NCBI GenBank assembly: GCA_030041335.1
Contig: JASHOB010000213.1
Location: 1-33,857, forward strand
Direction: 5' to 3'
Length of the DNA: 33,857 nt
Source: Alphaproteobacteria bacterium
GTDB taxonomy: Bacteria > Pseudomonadota > Alphaproteobacteria > ATCC43930 > CGMCC-115725
Shown here: one piece after another, positions 15,923-25,123 of the stretch
Position numbering within the stretch: the stretch's first letter is position 1
How the letters are laid out: each line of letters starts with the position of its first letter
Position numbers and translations under genes: made by a program
The notes under the pieces: model-generated
Seen by the model: only the letters and a program-made list of their open reading frames with translations
The model's database searches: none
What the model was told of the DNA's origin: nothing

Positions 15923-16639
15923 TTAGGCTGCAGCCTGCAGCGCATCGCGCAGGTTGAAACGGCCTTCGTAGAGCGCACGGCCTAGGATCGCGCCATCGAT
16001 TTTGCGATTTTTCTTCAGCGCCCGAATTTCGTCGAGGGATGCGATTCCACCCGAGGCGATGACGGGGATATTGACGGCGTTCGCCATTCTGATCGTCGCA
16101 TCGACATTGACACCCTGCATCGTGCCGTCGCGATCGATGTCGGTATAGATAATCGCCGCGACCCCCGAATCTTCGAACTTCAGGGCGAGCTCGATGGCAT
16201 CCATATTGCTCTGCCGGGTCCAGCCTTCGACGGCAACCTTGGCGTCGCGCGCATCGATGCCGACGACAATGGCGCCGGGAAACCGGCGGGACGCCTCTTT
16301 GACGAGATCGGGATGACGCCATGCGACCGTCCCCAAGACCACCCGATCGATCCTCATGTCGAGGCGCAATTTTATCGCCTCGATGCTGCGAATGCCGCCC
16401 CCGGCCTGAATCGGAATGTCGACGGCGCCGCGAATCCGCCGAATCGCCTCCTGGTTCGCGGATGATCCGGCGACGGCGCCATCAAGGTCGACGATGTGAA
16501 GCCACTTTGCCCCCGCCGCCACGAAAGCGCGTGCCTGCGCCGCCGGATCGCCGCTGAACACCGTCGCCTTGTCCATGTCGCCACGCAAGAGACGCACACA
16601 TTGGCCGCCTTTGAGGTCGATTGCCGGGTACAACATCAT
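15923..16639 (-). CDS. hisA: ProFAR isomerase (1-(5-phosphoribosyl)-5-[(5-phosphoribosylamino)methylideneamino]imidazole-4-carboxamide isomerase)
   Basis: A TIM-barrel isomerase of 238 residues from the preferred start, acting in histidine biosynthesis just before HisF/His[17 protein letters not shown] carries the catalytic Asp, the second acidic residue lies in [14 protein letters not shown], and the phosphate loops QAGGGIRS and IASGGIAS are conserved. I chose the ATG at 16639, which overlaps the hisH stop codon by 4 nt (ATGA); a second ATG follows at once. A TTG at 16648 is also in frame but would only add three residues not typical of the family. Confidence 0.96.
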   Translation of the reverse strand: MMLYPAIDLKGGQCVRLLRGDMDKATVFSGDPAAQARAFVAAGAKWLHIVDLDGAVAGSSANQEAIRRIRGAVDIPIQAGGGIRSIEAIKLRLDMRIDRVVLGTVAWRHPDLVKEASRRFPGAIVVGIDARDAKVAVEGWTRQSNMDAIELALKFEDSGVAAIIYTDIDRDGTMQGVNVDATIRMANAVNIPVIASGGIASLDEIRALKKNRKIDGAILGRALYEGRFNLRDALQAAA

Positions 16640-17280
16640 GGCTGCCAACGCAGAAAATTAACGAGCAAACGCAGGCCGGTATCCTGGCTTTTTTCCGGAT
16701 GAAATTGCGTGCCGATCAGGTTGTCGCGCCCGATTGCCGCAGTCACCGGCCCGCCATAGTCGACGGTTGCCAGCAGATGCCGGGGGGCGGCGCAGTTGAA
16801 TCCGTAGGAATGGACAAAATAAGCGTGCGCGCCGGGCGCGATGCCAGCCAACACCGGGTGCCCGGCATGGAACTGCAACTGGTTCCAGCCCATGTGGGGG
16901 ATCTTCAATTTCGGGTCGGACGGCGCCAGCATTGCCACATCACCAACAATCCAATCGAGCCCTGCCACCGTCTCGAACTCGAGTCCCCGCGTCGCCATCA
17001 GCTGCATGCCGACGCAAATCCCGAGGAACGGTTTCCCACCCTCAATCACTTCCTCGTTCAGCGTTGCGATCATGCCCGGCAGTGCGGCCAGGCCGCGCTT
17101 GCAATCGGCGAAGGCACCGACGCCGGGCAGGACAATGTGATCGGCAAGACGAACCGTCGTCGCATCGCCGGTCACCGCGATTTCCGCGGCGATTTCGGCT
17201 TCGCGGGCGGCGCGCTCAAGCGCCTTGGCGGCCGAGCGCAGATTGCCCGAGCCGTAATCAACGATGGCCACGAGCATCAC
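16636..17280 (-). CDS. hisH: Imidazole glycerol phosphate synthase, glutaminase subunit
   Basis: A 214-residue class I glutamine amidotransferase that supplies ammonia to HisF. The nucleophile elbow GICVGMQ carries the catalytic Cys, and the His-Glu of the triad lie in GTQFHPEKS near the C-terminus. [10 protein letters not shown] at the N-terminus and the oxyanion region [10 protein letters not shown] are typical. It overlaps hisB upstream and hisA downstream by 4 nt each, so the his genes are translationally coupled. Confidence 0.97.
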   Translation of the reverse strand: MMLVAIVDYGSGNLRSAAKALERAAREAEIAAEIAVTGDATTVRLADHIVLPGVGAFADCKRGLAALPGMIATLNEEVIEGGKPFLGICVGMQLMATRGLEFETVAGLDWIVGDVAMLAPSDPKLKIPHMGWNQLQFHAGHPVLAGIAPGAHAYFVHSYGFNCAAPRHLLATVDYGGPVTAAIGRDNLIGTQFHPEKSQDTGLRLLVNFLRWQP

Positions 17281-17936
17281 AGACTCCCGCCGAGCACGCC
17301 TTTGGTTGACGGCACCGCGTTGCTGCGGCGGGGATCGATCGCTACCGCCATGCGCAATGCGCGCGCCAGGCCCTTGTAGCAGGATTCGACGATGTGATGG
17401 CTGTTCTCACCATAGAGATTTTCGACGTGCAGCGTCACACCCGCCGATTGCGCGAAAGCCTGGAACCATTCCTTGAACAGTTCCGTGTCCATTTCGCCGA
17501 GCTTCGGTTTTGGCACATTGACGCGCCAAATGAGGTACGGCCGGTTGGAACAGTCAAGCGCGACCCGGGTCAGTGTTTCGTCCATCGGCACCAGCGCCTC
17601 GCCCCAGCGTGCGATGCCGCGCCGGTCGCCCAGCGCCTTTGACACCGCTTCGCCGATGACGTAGCCCGTATCCTCGGTGGTGTGGTGATAGTCGATGTGG
17701 AGGTCGCCCTTCGCCTTCAGGCTGATATCGACGAGGCTGTGGCGCGACAGCTGCTCGATCATGTGATCGAGAAAGCCGATACCCGTCGCCACCTGATAGT
17801 GCCCGGTGCCGTCAAGGTTGATGGTGGCCGCAATCTGTGTCTCGCGCGTCTTGCGCGCGACAGTAGCGACGCGGGCGGTGGCCACCGCAAGCTTCGCGTC
17901 CGCCCTGGCGCTCGACGTGGCAGTCGCCCTTGGCAA
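17277..17936 (-). CDS. hisB: Imidazoleglycerol-phosphate dehydratase
   Basis: The monofunctional manganese-dependent dehydratase that makes imidazole acetol phosphate. Metal-binding His motifs HHTTEDTGY and NSHHIVES are present, with FLDHM in between the first strands, and the end [17 protein letters not shown] is standard. The start is uncertain: there is no in-frame ATG near the homologous N-terminus ([15 protein letters not shown]). A TTG at 17936 has GGAGA six bases upstream and gives 219 residues; a GTG at 17885 gives 202 residues, closer to the family norm, but with no clear ribosome binding site. I list the longer form. It heads the his gene run and is divergent from panB. Confidence 0.92.
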   Translation of the reverse strand: MPRATATSSARADAKLAVATARVATVARKTRETQIAATINLDGTGHYQVATGIGFLDHMIEQLSRHSLVDISLKAKGDLHIDYHHTTEDTGYVIGEAVSKALGDRRGIARWGEALVPMDETLTRVALDCSNRPYLIWRVNVPKPKLGEMDTELFKEWFQAFAQSAGVTLHVENLYGENSHHIVESCYKGLARALRMAVAIDPRRSNAVPSTKGVLGGSL

Positions 17937-18294
17937 AGCATTTCTCCATGCCGGCTCTCTAATCCGGCGGCCAGGTTGTAACAAAAGCCGCGGGGCGCCG
18001 CCAGCATCACCCCGCCCTGAAGCGTGCCCGCAACGCCGCCGCCGAAGCACCTGCGAACGTCCTTGATCCGACGCAGGCGGCGCAGCCTATTGCGCTGCAG
18101 CAAAGGGGCACTTGACCAAGCCGCGACCTGGGCGTACCTGTGCGCCGTTTTTCGTGGGCCGGATCGCGAGGATCGGGGCCGGTTCGTTTGTAATGGATCG
18201 GCAAACTTGCCATCAAAGGTCCCAACCGCGAAAATCGCACTCCACTGTGGCGATCTTGATTTTTGCAAAACATTGCGCTCCAGGAGCCAGAAGC
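17937..18294. other. Divergent intergenic region between hisB and panB
   Basis: These 358 bp separate the his genes (leftward) from panB (rightward) and must hold promoters for both. Several overlapping open frames run through it on both strands, but none shows a recognisable protein, so I call no gene. The sequence gcaaaacattgcgctc just before the panB ribosome binding site is the only AT-leaning patch. I do not see a his leader peptide with histidine codons. Confidence 0.4.
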
Positions 18295-19131
18295 GTGGAC
18301 ACGAATTCGGTTCCGACCCCGACGGCCCGCATCAGCCCTGCCGCTCTCCGCCGGCGCAAGGGCGGCGTACCGATCGTCTGCCTTACGGCCTATTCGGCGC
18401 CGATGGCGCGGCTCATCGATAGTGCCGTCGATCTCATTCTGGTCGGCGATTCGCTCGGCATGGTGGTCTACGGCTTCGAGACCACGGTGCCGGTGACACT
18501 CGATATGATGATCCGCCACGGCGCCGCGGTTGCTCGGGGTACGCGGCATGCCTGCGTGATTCTCGATCTGCCCTTCGGCACCTATCAGGAAACGCCGGTC
18601 CAGGCCTATCGCAACGCCGCGCATGCACTTGCCGAGACCGGTGTCGCCGGCGTCAAGGTCGAGGGTGGCGAGATTATCGCCGAGACCATCCGCTTTCTGG
18701 TCGAACGCGGCATCCCTGTCCTTGGCCATATCGGATTGCAACCGCAATCGACGAATACGGTCACCACGGGAGGTTTCCGGGCACAGGGCAAGAGTGACGA
18801 GGATCAGGCGCGTATTCTGGCTGATGCCCGAGCGGTCGCGGCCGCTGGCGCCTTTGCGGTGGTTATCGAAGGCGTGACCGAGAACTTGGCACGGGCGGTC
18901 ACGGACGCGATCGAAATTCCGACAATCGGCATCGGCGCGTCGGCACGGTGCGACGGCCAGATCCTCGTAACCGACGACGCGGTCGGCTTGTTCACCGATT
19001 TCAAGCCGCGTTTCGTCAAACGTTACGCGGAGCTCGCGCCAAAGATCGCGGCCGCGGCTGCGGAATACGCGGAAGACGTCCGGCAAAGACGCTTTCCCGG
19101 GCCGGAGCATACTTACGGCGGGAAGAAATAG
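18295..19131 (+). CDS. panB: 3-methyl-2-oxobutanoate hydroxymethyltransferase
   Basis: A 278-residue TIM-barrel enzyme that adds a hydroxymethyl group from methylene-tetrahydrofolate to 2-oxoisovalerate, the first committed step to pantothenate and CoA. Conserved blocks include [40 protein letters not shown] and [21 protein letters not shown]. The GTG at 18295 was chosen since CAGGAG (18281-18286) lies eight bases upstream and the resulting length fits the family; upstream in-frame codons would add about 60 unrelated residues. panC is not adjacent. The stop codon is one base from that of the convergent lipoprotein gene. Confidence 0.96.
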   Translation: MDTNSVPTPTARISPAALRRRKGGVPIVCLTAYSAPMARLIDSAVDLILVGDSLGMVVYGFETTVPVTLDMMIRHGAAVARGTRHACVILDLPFGTYQETPVQAYRNAAHALAETGVAGVKVEGGEIIAETIRFLVERGIPVLGHIGLQPQSTNTVTTGGFRAQGKSDEDQARILADARAVAAAGAFAVVIEGVTENLARAVTDAIEIPTIGIGASARCDGQILVTDDAVGLFTDFKPRFVKRYAELAPKIAAAAAEYAEDVRQRRFPGPEHTYGGKK

Positions 19132-19132
19132 C

Positions 19133-19516
19133 CTATTGGTTCAAAAAACCTAGATTGAGAAAGTTTCGCCAGTCGGGGCTTTCGTTTGGCCCCGGGCCGC
19201 TCGGGGCGTAACCCTTGCTTTCCATGCAGTCCTTCACAATATCGCCGCTAAGCTTGCGATTGCTGGCCGCGTCGTCCGCGAGATAGGTTTGACCCGATTG
19301 GGAATGGTCCCAATCATGTTCGCGTGCCGCCGCGATGTCGGTATCGATGTTGACGTCGCGCTGAATGTCATGCTGCGCCGCGCGCCGGCATGCCGCGTAA
19401 TCGGCGGCGGTGACCTCTTGGCTCACGCCTTCCTTGGTCCAATTGGCCGGGCCCGAGCAGGCGCTCAGCGACGCCGACAGCGCCAACGCCGCTAGCCACG
19501 GAAATTGCCTGACCAT
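19133..19516 (-). CDS. Small envelope lipoprotein of unknown function
   Basis: A 127-residue protein from the chosen ATG at 19516. Residues 1-20 form a lipoprotein signal with a lipobox ending LSAC, so the mature protein starts with a lipidated Cys and is placed in the envelope. The mature part is hydrophilic, with a heptad-like acidic/basic stretch (DIQRDVNIDTDIAAAREHDW) and two further cysteines, one in YAACRRA and one in CMESKGY near the C-terminus, which might form a disulfide. The C(M)xxKGY ending recurs in small alphaproteobacterial lipoproteins, but I know no function. An in-frame ATG 54 nt upstream would put charged residues before the signal and is less likely. It is monocistronic in appearance. 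Confidence 0.75.
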   Translation of the reverse strand: MVRQFPWLAALALSASLSACSGPANWTKEGVSQEVTAADYAACRRAAQHDIQRDVNIDTDIAAAREHDWDHSQSGQTYLADDAASNRKLSGDIVKDCMESKGYAPSGPGPNESPDWRNFLNLGFLNQ

Positions 19517-19639
19517 CACCGCTCTCTTTCTGCGAACGACCGGACCTGCCGAAGATCGTCGCCGGTGCAAAATGACCGGCGCATCGACGGTCCGTCCCCA
19601 GGAGCAAAGAGAGGGTTGCTCATAGGCTCCGCCCTGGCC

Positions 19640-19867
19640 TTACGTTTCCGGCTGTTCCATCAGAATCACACGATTGGCAATGCCGCCCACCGAGATGAAT
19701 TGGTGCGCCCATTTTAAAAGATCCTTGACCTTGTCCGCGTCGTGCGCCGGATCCAGCGCGTGCAGCGCCAGGTCCGTGACAATGACAATTTCGTATTCGA
19801 CGGTCCCATCCCTCTCAAGAACGTGGCGCCCCTCGATTCTCTTGGCGTTCGGATGGGGGTCAATCAT
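19640..19867 (-). CDS. Small hypothetical protein (75 residues)
   Basis: I do not recognise a family. The protein is soluble-looking, with an N-terminal part rich in His, Asp and Arg (residues 1-20), a beta-strand-like EYEIVIVTDLALHAL, an amphipathic helix DADKVKDLLKWAHQF and a second strand NRVILMEQPE. This alternation of predicted strands and helix, and codon use like that of its neighbours, suggests a real small protein rather than chance. The ATG at 19867 has GGAGAG about 15 bases upstream, farther than usual. It lies downstream of pirin on the same strand, after a 308-bp gap. Confidence 0.45.
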   Translation of the reverse strand: MIDPHPNAKRIEGRHVLERDGTVEYEIVIVTDLALHALDPAHDADKVKDLLKWAHQFISVGGIANRVILMEQPET

Positions 19868-20175
19868 GATGATGCGCTAGCTCTCCGTCCGACACATCCA
19901 TCGCTTTGTCGAACACTGCGTTTTGCCCGATCAATATTGGCACGGGTACGCTCCGCCAAATTTAAAAGCTTGTTTAGAAACGACACAATGTCAGGCATCG
20001 CTGGCGACGTCTATCAGCTAATCGCGAAGCCAGCCTCATACTTTAATGTACGCCCGGCGTCCGGCGGAAGCCCGCTTCAACATGGCGGGGGAGCGATTTT
20101 GCCGCGAAACAGCTGCTCTGCGAACGCCAGCCCAATGCCGAACTTTGCCGTCCCTGTGCGCGCTTTGCCGCCCGA
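19868..20175. other. Intergenic region of lower GC content, no gene seen
   Basis: The 308 bp between the small hypothetical gene and pirin hold several AT-rich patches (for example gatcaatattggca near 19930 and aaatttaaaagcttgtttag near 19960). I find no conserved reading frame and no hairpin followed by a T-run. It may carry the promoter of the small gene. Confidence 0.4.
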
Positions 20176-21027
20176 TTAGAAGCGGCCTGCCTGATAATCC
20201 ATGGCCGCCTGACGGATTTCCTGCGCGGTATTCATGACGAATGGCCCGTAGCGCGCCACAGGCTCACCAAGCGGCTTACCCGCCACCAATAGCACGCGAG
20301 CCTGGCCGCCAACCGCCGCCACGCGCACCGCATCGCCGGCGCCGAGGACGGCGAGCTCGCGATGCAGCACGCGCTCGCCTGATCCTGCGATCGTGATCGC
20401 TCCCGAAAATGGGTAAAGGAAAGCAGCATGGGTGGCCGGCACCGGCAGAACGGCTTCACCCTGGGCCGGCAGCGTGACGTCGAACATCGCGGGCGCGGTG
20501 GCAATGCCATTTATCGGACCGCGCACCCCGGCGATTTCGCCGGCAATAACTTTTACGGAGACGCCGCCGGCCAGGGGCGTTGTCGGAATCTCGCTGGCGG
20601 GGATCTCCTGATAACGCGGGGCGGTCATCTTATCCTTGGCGGGTAGGTTGACCCAGAGCTGAAACCCCCACATCAAACCGTTTTCCTGCTCCGGCATTTC
20701 GGAATGAACAATGCCGCGTCCTGCCGTCATCCATTGTACGCTACCGGCATCGAGGCGGCCCTCATGCCCCTTGTTGTCGGCGTGGCGCATCCGGCCGGCG
20801 AGCATATAGGTCACGGTCTCGAACCCGCGATGGGGATGTTCCGGGAAACCGGCGATGTAATCAGCGGCATCGTCCGAGCGAAATTCATCCAGCATCAGGA
20901 ACGGATCGACCTGATCGAGTTGCGGCGTGCCGATGAGGCGATTGAGCCTTACGCCGGCGCCATCGCTGACCGCCACGCCGTCAACGATGCGCGCGGTGGG
21001 CCGTAGGACCATGGTCGATCTGTCCAT
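20176..21027 (-). CDS. Pirin family protein
   Basis: A 283-residue bicupin. The N-terminal pirin cupin has the iron-binding pattern FPEHPHRGFETVTYMLAG and the strongly conserved GSVQWMTAGRGIVHSEMPEQ, and a second cupin-like part follows (about 185-283). Members are Fe-binding and some act as quercetin dioxygenases; others are redox sensors. It lies 2 bp after the wrbA stop codon, so both are probably on one mRNA; pirin and WrbA-type quinone reductase genes together suggest a quinone or oxidative stress response. The start is either the ATG at 21027 or a second in-frame ATG five codons on. Confidence 0.93.
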   Translation of the reverse strand: MDRSTMVLRPTARIVDGVAVSDGAGVRLNRLIGTPQLDQVDPFLMLDEFRSDDAADYIAGFPEHPHRGFETVTYMLAGRMRHADNKGHEGRLDAGSVQWMTAGRGIVHSEMPEQENGLMWGFQLWVNLPAKDKMTAPRYQEIPASEIPTTPLAGGVSVKVIAGEIAGVRGPINGIATAPAMFDVTLPAQGEAVLPVPATHAAFLYPFSGAITIAGSGERVLHRELAVLGAGDAVRVAAVGGQARVLLVAGKPLGEPVARYGPFVMNTAQEIRQAAMDYQAGRF

Positions 21028-21029
21028 CT

Positions 21030-21665
21030 CTAAGCTCCCAACTTGCTCCGCAGCGCGCGGCCCTTGACCAGCGCATCAGCAGTCTCGGCGACGAACTTGC
21101 CCTGGTAGCGCGCTATTTCCTTCTCGTTCTCGCTTACCGCCTTCGGCTTTTGCAGGGTGCCGGCGACGATGCTGGCGCCATAGGGCGAGCCGCCACTGAT
21201 CTCGTCGACATTGCTGACCGCAGGGCTGGCGAACCCGATCGGCACGATGATCATGCCGAGATGCTGCAGCACGGTTTGGAAATTCAGGATCGCCGCATCC
21301 TGGCCACCATGCTGGGTGTTGGCCGACGTGAATATACTCGCGAGCTTGCCGATCAATGCGCCCGTGAACCACAGTGCGCCCGTCTGGTCGAGGAAATGCT
21401 TCATCGAAGCGGCCATCATGCCGTAACGCGTGGCGGTACCGAAAATCACCGCGTCATAATCCTTGAGTTCCTCGGGATTGGCTTCCGGCGCCACAAAATC
21501 GGTCTTTTGGTGACGGGCCTTAGCCTCGTCAATCGTGAACAGCTCCTTGACACGTTTCAGGGCGACTTCGCTACCTGGCACCGAGCGCGCGCCCTCGACA
21601 ACGGCCTGGGCCAGGGTCTCGATATGCCCATAAGCCCCGTAGTAGAGCACCAGAACTTTTGCCAT
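21030..21665 (-). CDS. wrbA: NAD(P)H:quinone oxidoreductase, WrbA type
   Basis: A 211-residue flavodoxin-like FMN enzyme that reduces quinones by two electrons and so avoids semiquinone radicals. The N-terminus KVLVLYYGAYGHIE is the FMN phosphate loop, GTATRYGMMAASMKHFLDQT and FTSANTQHGGQD are the usual FMN and NADH contacts. The ATG at 21665 was chosen since it gives the standard MAKVLVLYY start; a longer frame adds 13 residues without family support. It is the first gene of the wrbA-pirin pair. Confidence 0.95.
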   Translation of the reverse strand: MAKVLVLYYGAYGHIETLAQAVVEGARSVPGSEVALKRVKELFTIDEAKARHQKTDFVAPEANPEELKDYDAVIFGTATRYGMMAASMKHFLDQTGALWFTGALIGKLASIFTSANTQHGGQDAAILNFQTVLQHLGMIIVPIGFASPAVSNVDEISGGSPYGASIVAGTLQKPKAVSENEKEIARYQGKFVAETADALVKGRALRSKLGA

Positions 21666-22094
21666 CACCAAATTCCCCGCATCAGGTTGATTTCTATGGC
21701 CCAAGGATTACGCAATTGCAGCATATATGGGGATGAGCGAGCATCGGTAAACCATGAAACGCCGTGCCCGCGGAGGGATGCCATGCGAATGGTGACGATG
21801 CTGGTATCGGTTGCGGGCGCTCTGCCAAACCTTGGTCTGTGGTCCGGCGTGACGCTCGCCGTGCAGCTCCCCCAATCACGATAGCCGACGGCAGCGTCCA
21901 AGGCGAGGCGGCGGGTCGTCGTCCATTATTGGCGTTCGCCAAGACCGGCAAGCCGGGCAGCTGGCCGCCCATTCACTAGCGGACACGAGGAATGGCTCGA
22001 CTTCACCGCTGCGGGACCGGCGGTTGTCCTCGAGGATTTGTTGACGCCACGGCTCGATTTTGCCGGTGCACCGCCGGTGCCGGAGACCAATCGG
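21666..22094. other. Intergenic region between wrbA and the glycosyltransferase gene
   Basis: A 429-bp gap between wrbA, whose transcription starts here, and the end of the glycosyltransferase gene, both on the minus strand. Apart from the short plus-strand frame at 21783-21884, described separately, I see no gene, no repeat and no clear terminator. The AT-rich gcagcatatatggggatg near 21720 may belong to a promoter. Confidence 0.35.
21783..21884 (+). CDS. Possible 33-residue small ORF with hydrophobic N-terminus
   Basis: ATG at 21783 is preceded by GGAGGG (from 21772), a strong ribosome binding site at proper distance. The peptide starts MRMVTMLVSVAGALPNLGLW and goes on with a second hydrophobic part to a TAG stop, so it would be a small membrane peptide. 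No homology is recognised and it could be a chance frame; the ribosome binding site is the main support. Confidence 0.25.
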   Translation: MRMVTMLVSVAGALPNLGLWSGVTLAVQLPQSR

Positions 22095-23681
22095 TCATTT
22101 GGGCGCGAACAGGGTCAGCGTGACGCGCGCACCGTTGGAATAATCGAGGCCCGAGACCGTGCCGGCCGGATGTCCAGCGTTGCCAAGCGCCGCGAGAAAC
22201 GCGGCTTCCTGGCTGTGCGCGACGATAACGGCCACAACCCGGTGCTGCACCAGCGCGGCTGCGGCTTCCTGAGCGGGCAATAATTGGGTATCGGTGCCGA
22301 GAAGGAAAATGAGGCTCGGTTCGCTGTAGCCGGTGACGGCAATGGGCCGGCCGTGAACCAGCGCTGCCGCGGCGCGCGAGGGAAAGACCTTGTCGAGGTT
22401 GGGCGCGACGAATTGCGCCATCGGGATGTAGATCACGATAGCGCAACCAATGGCTGCCAAGGGCGCCCGTGTCCATATCAGCGCCGCGCCAAGAACCGCC
22501 AGCGCAACCGCCCCGGCGACGCCCATGGCATTCACGCCCGTGCCGAATGGAACCGGCAACTCGACCAAACCGAACAGCATGCCGAGCGCCACCACGCCCC
22601 AGAGCGCGGCGAAAATCACATCATAGGATCGCCACCGCCGGTCGCCAGCGACCAAGGCGCGGCCAGCCACTAATGCAAGTGCGGGATAGACCGGCAGAAG
22701 ATACTGGGGCAACTTGGTCGGCACGAGCTCGACAACAAACCAGAACGGCACCGCCCACGCGACGATGAAACGGCCGGCAACCGCGCGGCGTTCATTCCAT
22801 GCCTGCGCAATAATGCGACCCAGGAAAAACGTCGCGGGCCAGAAGCCCACCATCAGTATGAGAAGATGCGTCAATGGCGGCGCACCATGCGCCTCCGCGC
22901 CGCGAATCAGCTTGCCGAGGAAATCGTGTCCGACCGACTCGCTCAGAAAAGCCCCCGCGGTAGCGCGATTGATGGCAAAGAACCAAGGTCCGACGATGAC
23001 CACGAGCAATGGCAAGCCCCACTGAACGCGCAAACCCTTGAGCCAGCGCACGTCGCCGTCGGCGATCGACAAAGCCGCGACGGTCAGCGCCGATAGCACC
23101 GGCACGACCGGTCCCTTGACCAGGATCGCGAAGGCCTGCGCGAACCAAAATGCCGGCGCCCAACCACGCGCCGCCGGCTGGGCATCTCGCGCGGCGCGAT
23201 AAATCAGGCCTAGAGTGCCTTGCGCCGCGACCGCGGCGGGCAAAAGTACCGCGTCCGTGTTAGCGATGTGCGCCTCGACAGCCAATTCGAACGTCGCCGC
23301 CAGCAGACCAGCGCCGATCAGCGCCTCGCGCCGGCCAATGAGGCCTTGGCCAAGACCAAAGGTCAGCAGCACCGCCGCAGCTCCGCCAAGCATGGATGGC
23401 AGACGATAGGGCCAAATCGCGTCGCTTTCGGCGTCGCTGAAGAGCGCGACCGACACGGCCTGCAGCCAATGAATGCCCGCCGGTTTTTTGTTGCGTGCTT
23501 TGTTCTGGAACCGAATGCGCAGAAAGTCGCCGGTCTCGATCATCTGACGCGTCGCCTGCGCGAAACGGGCTTCGTCGCGATCGAGAACCGGCAACGCCGC
23601 GATGCCAGGCAAATAAAGCAGCAGCGACAACAGGCCGAGAAGGATGTAGGGGCGAATGCCCCTACACCATTGCTCCATCAT
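22095..23681 (-). CDS. ArnT-like glycosyltransferase (PMT/GT39-type superfamily)
   Basis: A 528-residue inner-membrane protein with about eleven to thirteen hydrophobic segments. It transfers a sugar from a polyprenyl phosphate donor to an acceptor in the periplasm; ArnT itself modifies lipid A. The first periplasmic loop contains LPVLDRDEARFAQATRQMIETGD, with the acidic pair that is catalytic in this family, followed by NKKPAGIHWLQ, typical of ArnT-like proteins. The C-terminal 100 residues are more polar and periplasmic-like. It is the last of five minus-strand genes (exporter pair, phosphatase, SYLF protein, this gene). A 61-bp piece of its central part (22542-22602) is repeated exactly in inverted orientation at 32056-32116. 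Confidence 0.88.
   Translation of the reverse strand: MMEQWCRGIRPYILLGLLSLLLYLPGIAALPVLDRDEARFAQATRQMIETGDFLRIRFQNKARNKKPAGIHWLQAVSVALFSDAESDAIWPYRLPSMLGGAAAVLLTFGLGQGLIGRREALIGAGLLAATFELAVEAHIANTDAVLLPAAVAAQGTLGLIYRAARDAQPAARGWAPAFWFAQAFAILVKGPVVPVLSALTVAALSIADGDVRWLKGLRVQWGLPLLVVIVGPWFFAINRATAGAFLSESVGHDFLGKLIRGAEAHGAPPLTHLLILMVGFWPATFFLGRIIAQAWNERRAVAGRFIVAWAVPFWFVVELVPTKLPQYLLPVYPALALVAGRALVAGDRRWRSYDVIFAALWGVVALGMLFGLVELPVPFGTGVNAMGVAGAVALAVLGAALIWTRAPLAAIGCAIVIYIPMAQFVAPNLDKVFPSRAAAALVHGRPIAVTGYSEPSLIFLLGTDTQLLPAQEAAAALVQHRVVAVIVAHSQEAAFLAALGNAGHPAGTVSGLDYSNGARVTLTLFAPK
22542..22602 (-). repeat. Source copy of a 61-bp perfect inverted repeat (within the ArnT-like gene)
   Basis: This stretch encodes residues GVVALGMLFGLVELPVPFG and flanking bases of the glycosyltransferase. 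Its reverse complement is found without mismatch at 32056-32116. Since it lies inside an intact reading frame, this is the original and the other is the copy. Confidence 0.95.
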
Positions 23682-23707
23682 CTGTTGGCTAGGAAGGGAA
23701 TGCTCGA

Positions 23708-24394
23708 TCAGAGCCGGCCGAGCGCGCGGCGCAAAGCGTCAGCCCCGGGCTGAACCACCCCGCCGCGACCATAGACGATCGCCTCGGTGGAAATCGGTCG
23801 GCCGTAATAGGCGGCATTCCAATCCGGGTTAGGTCCGAGCGCACCACCCTGAACCGCGATGCCCCCGAACAAACCTTGCGAACTTGACAGTGCATAAATG
23901 TCGGCGCCCGCACTCGTGACATAGCCTGCGGCCCCGGCGCCCAAGGTGGCGATGGCGAGGCCCGCATCGGCGCCGAGCTTGAGCTGCGTATTGGTGATTG
24001 CAAGCTGGAGGGCGCGATCGTTCATGATGATCAGCACAACCTTCGACACGGCGACACCGGCTTGGAGACCGAACGATGCCGCGCCGAGATTGAAGAATGC
24101 CGGATAGCTCCAGCTGCCGGTACGGTAATGAATCAGCAGCACCCCCTGACCGCCTTGCGCACCGAAAATGAAGCCTGCCTTAACCAGATTCGGCACAATC
24201 AAGATGGCGCGCGAGCGACGGACGAGCGCCCGAACATTGTCCGTGTAGGCGCCGGGATTGTAGAACGAGTTGACCACGCCGACGGCGGCGTCGACCATCT
24301 GCTGCTGAACGGACTGGCCACGGGCCTGCGGCCCCGCCGCCAGCAGCGGCGCCAATGCCAGAGCAAAACAAGCCATCACAAGACGCCGGGTCAT
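23708..24394 (-). CDS. SYLF-domain (YSC84-type) lipid-binding protein, secreted
   Basis: A 228-residue protein from the chosen start at 24394, which has GGAGGGAGAA a few bases upstream. Residues 1-25 are a signal peptide (MTRRLVMACFALALAPLLAA). The rest is a SYLF domain: ARSRAILIVPNLVKAGFIFGAQGGQGVL-like segments, WSYPAFFNLGAASFGLQAGV and SSQGLFGGIAVQGG are family hallmarks. SYLF domains bind phosphoinositides in eukaryotes; in bacteria the protein is probably periplasmic or outer-membrane-associated with unknown ligand. It is 26 bp upstream of the glycosyltransferase gene, on the same strand, which suggests an envelope role. Confidence 0.9.
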   Translation of the reverse strand: MTRRLVMACFALALAPLLAAGPQARGQSVQQQMVDAAVGVVNSFYNPGAYTDNVRALVRRSRAILIVPNLVKAGFIFGAQGGQGVLLIHYRTGSWSYPAFFNLGAASFGLQAGVAVSKVVLIIMNDRALQLAITNTQLKLGADAGLAIATLGAGAAGYVTSAGADIYALSSSQGLFGGIAVQGGALGPNPDWNAAYYGRPISTEAIVYGRGGVVQPGADALRRALGRL

Positions 24395-24456
24395 TTTTGC
24401 TTCTCCCTCCGGTTCGATCACCAACTGAAACGCTTACCTAGGTGCCGACCGGCGGA

Positions 24457-25119
24457 TCATAGGCCAGCGGTTCCCGACGCACCATGACCGATTGCTGTCG
24501 CATAAAGACGAGCCGGCACGCGATTGACTGCGGACACGCGCCAATCGTGTGCGCGAGCCGGGGTTTCAAAATGCTCGATCATGGTGAGCGACAGATTCTC
24601 GCAGGAAAAGGCCAACGCCGTCTCCGCCGGCAAGTCGAGTGCGACACCAAGGGCCGCGCGAATCGTGCCGCCATGCGCCACCGCAATGATATTGCGGCCC
24701 TTGCACTCCGCGGTCCATCGCTCGATGGCGGCCCGGCAGCGCGCATAGACCTCAACGAAGCTTTCGCCGCCCGGCGCCTGCGCATCGGGCGCTGCGATCC
24801 ACAGTCGATGCCGGGTCACCTCGCTGCGAATTTGACCCTGCCAGGCGCCGAAATTCTGCTCCATAAAAAGCGGCTCGACGATCGGCGCCGGACCGCGGCG
24901 GCCCGCCGCCTGGATCGCAGCTGCCGTCTTGCGCGTGCGCTGGAGCGGCGTCACCAGCCAGACCGCGTCGTCGGGCAACTCGGCCGCAAGCGTGGCAAAG
25001 GCGGGATGGTTGCTGCAATCGCAATCGACATCGCGTTGCCCGTATAGCCGACCTTCGGGATCGATCGCCGGCGCATGGCGAATCCAGAACCAGCGCGTCA
25101 GTTTGTGTTCCGGCACCAT
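24457..25119 (-). CDS. Histidine phosphatase family protein
   Basis: A 220-residue phosphoglycerate-mutase-like phosphatase. The active-site motif reads IRHAPA (residues 13-18) in place of the common RHGE, a variant seen in a known subgroup; GRLYGQRDVDCD follows as in alpha-ribazole phosphatase-like proteins, and the second catalytic His is in VAHGGTIRAALG near residue 149. Substrate unknown. It lies 4 bp after the exporter permease stop codon, so it is co-transcribed with the ABC exporter; it may dephosphorylate something linked to the exported compound, but this is speculation. Confidence 0.88.
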   Translation of the reverse strand: MVPEHKLTRWFWIRHAPAIDPEGRLYGQRDVDCDCSNHPAFATLAAELPDDAVWLVTPLQRTRKTAAAIQAAGRRGPAPIVEPLFMEQNFGAWQGQIRSEVTRHRLWIAAPDAQAPGGESFVEVYARCRAAIERWTAECKGRNIIAVAHGGTIRAALGVALDLPAETALAFSCENLSLTMIEHFETPARAHDWRVSAVNRVPARLYATAIGHGASGTAGL

Positions 25120-25123
25120 GGGC

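Noticed and set aside
18007-19110. 367-codon minus-strand frame opposite panB
   Set aside because: Antisense shadow of panB, which has all its conserved blocks; the reverse product has no recognisable motif.
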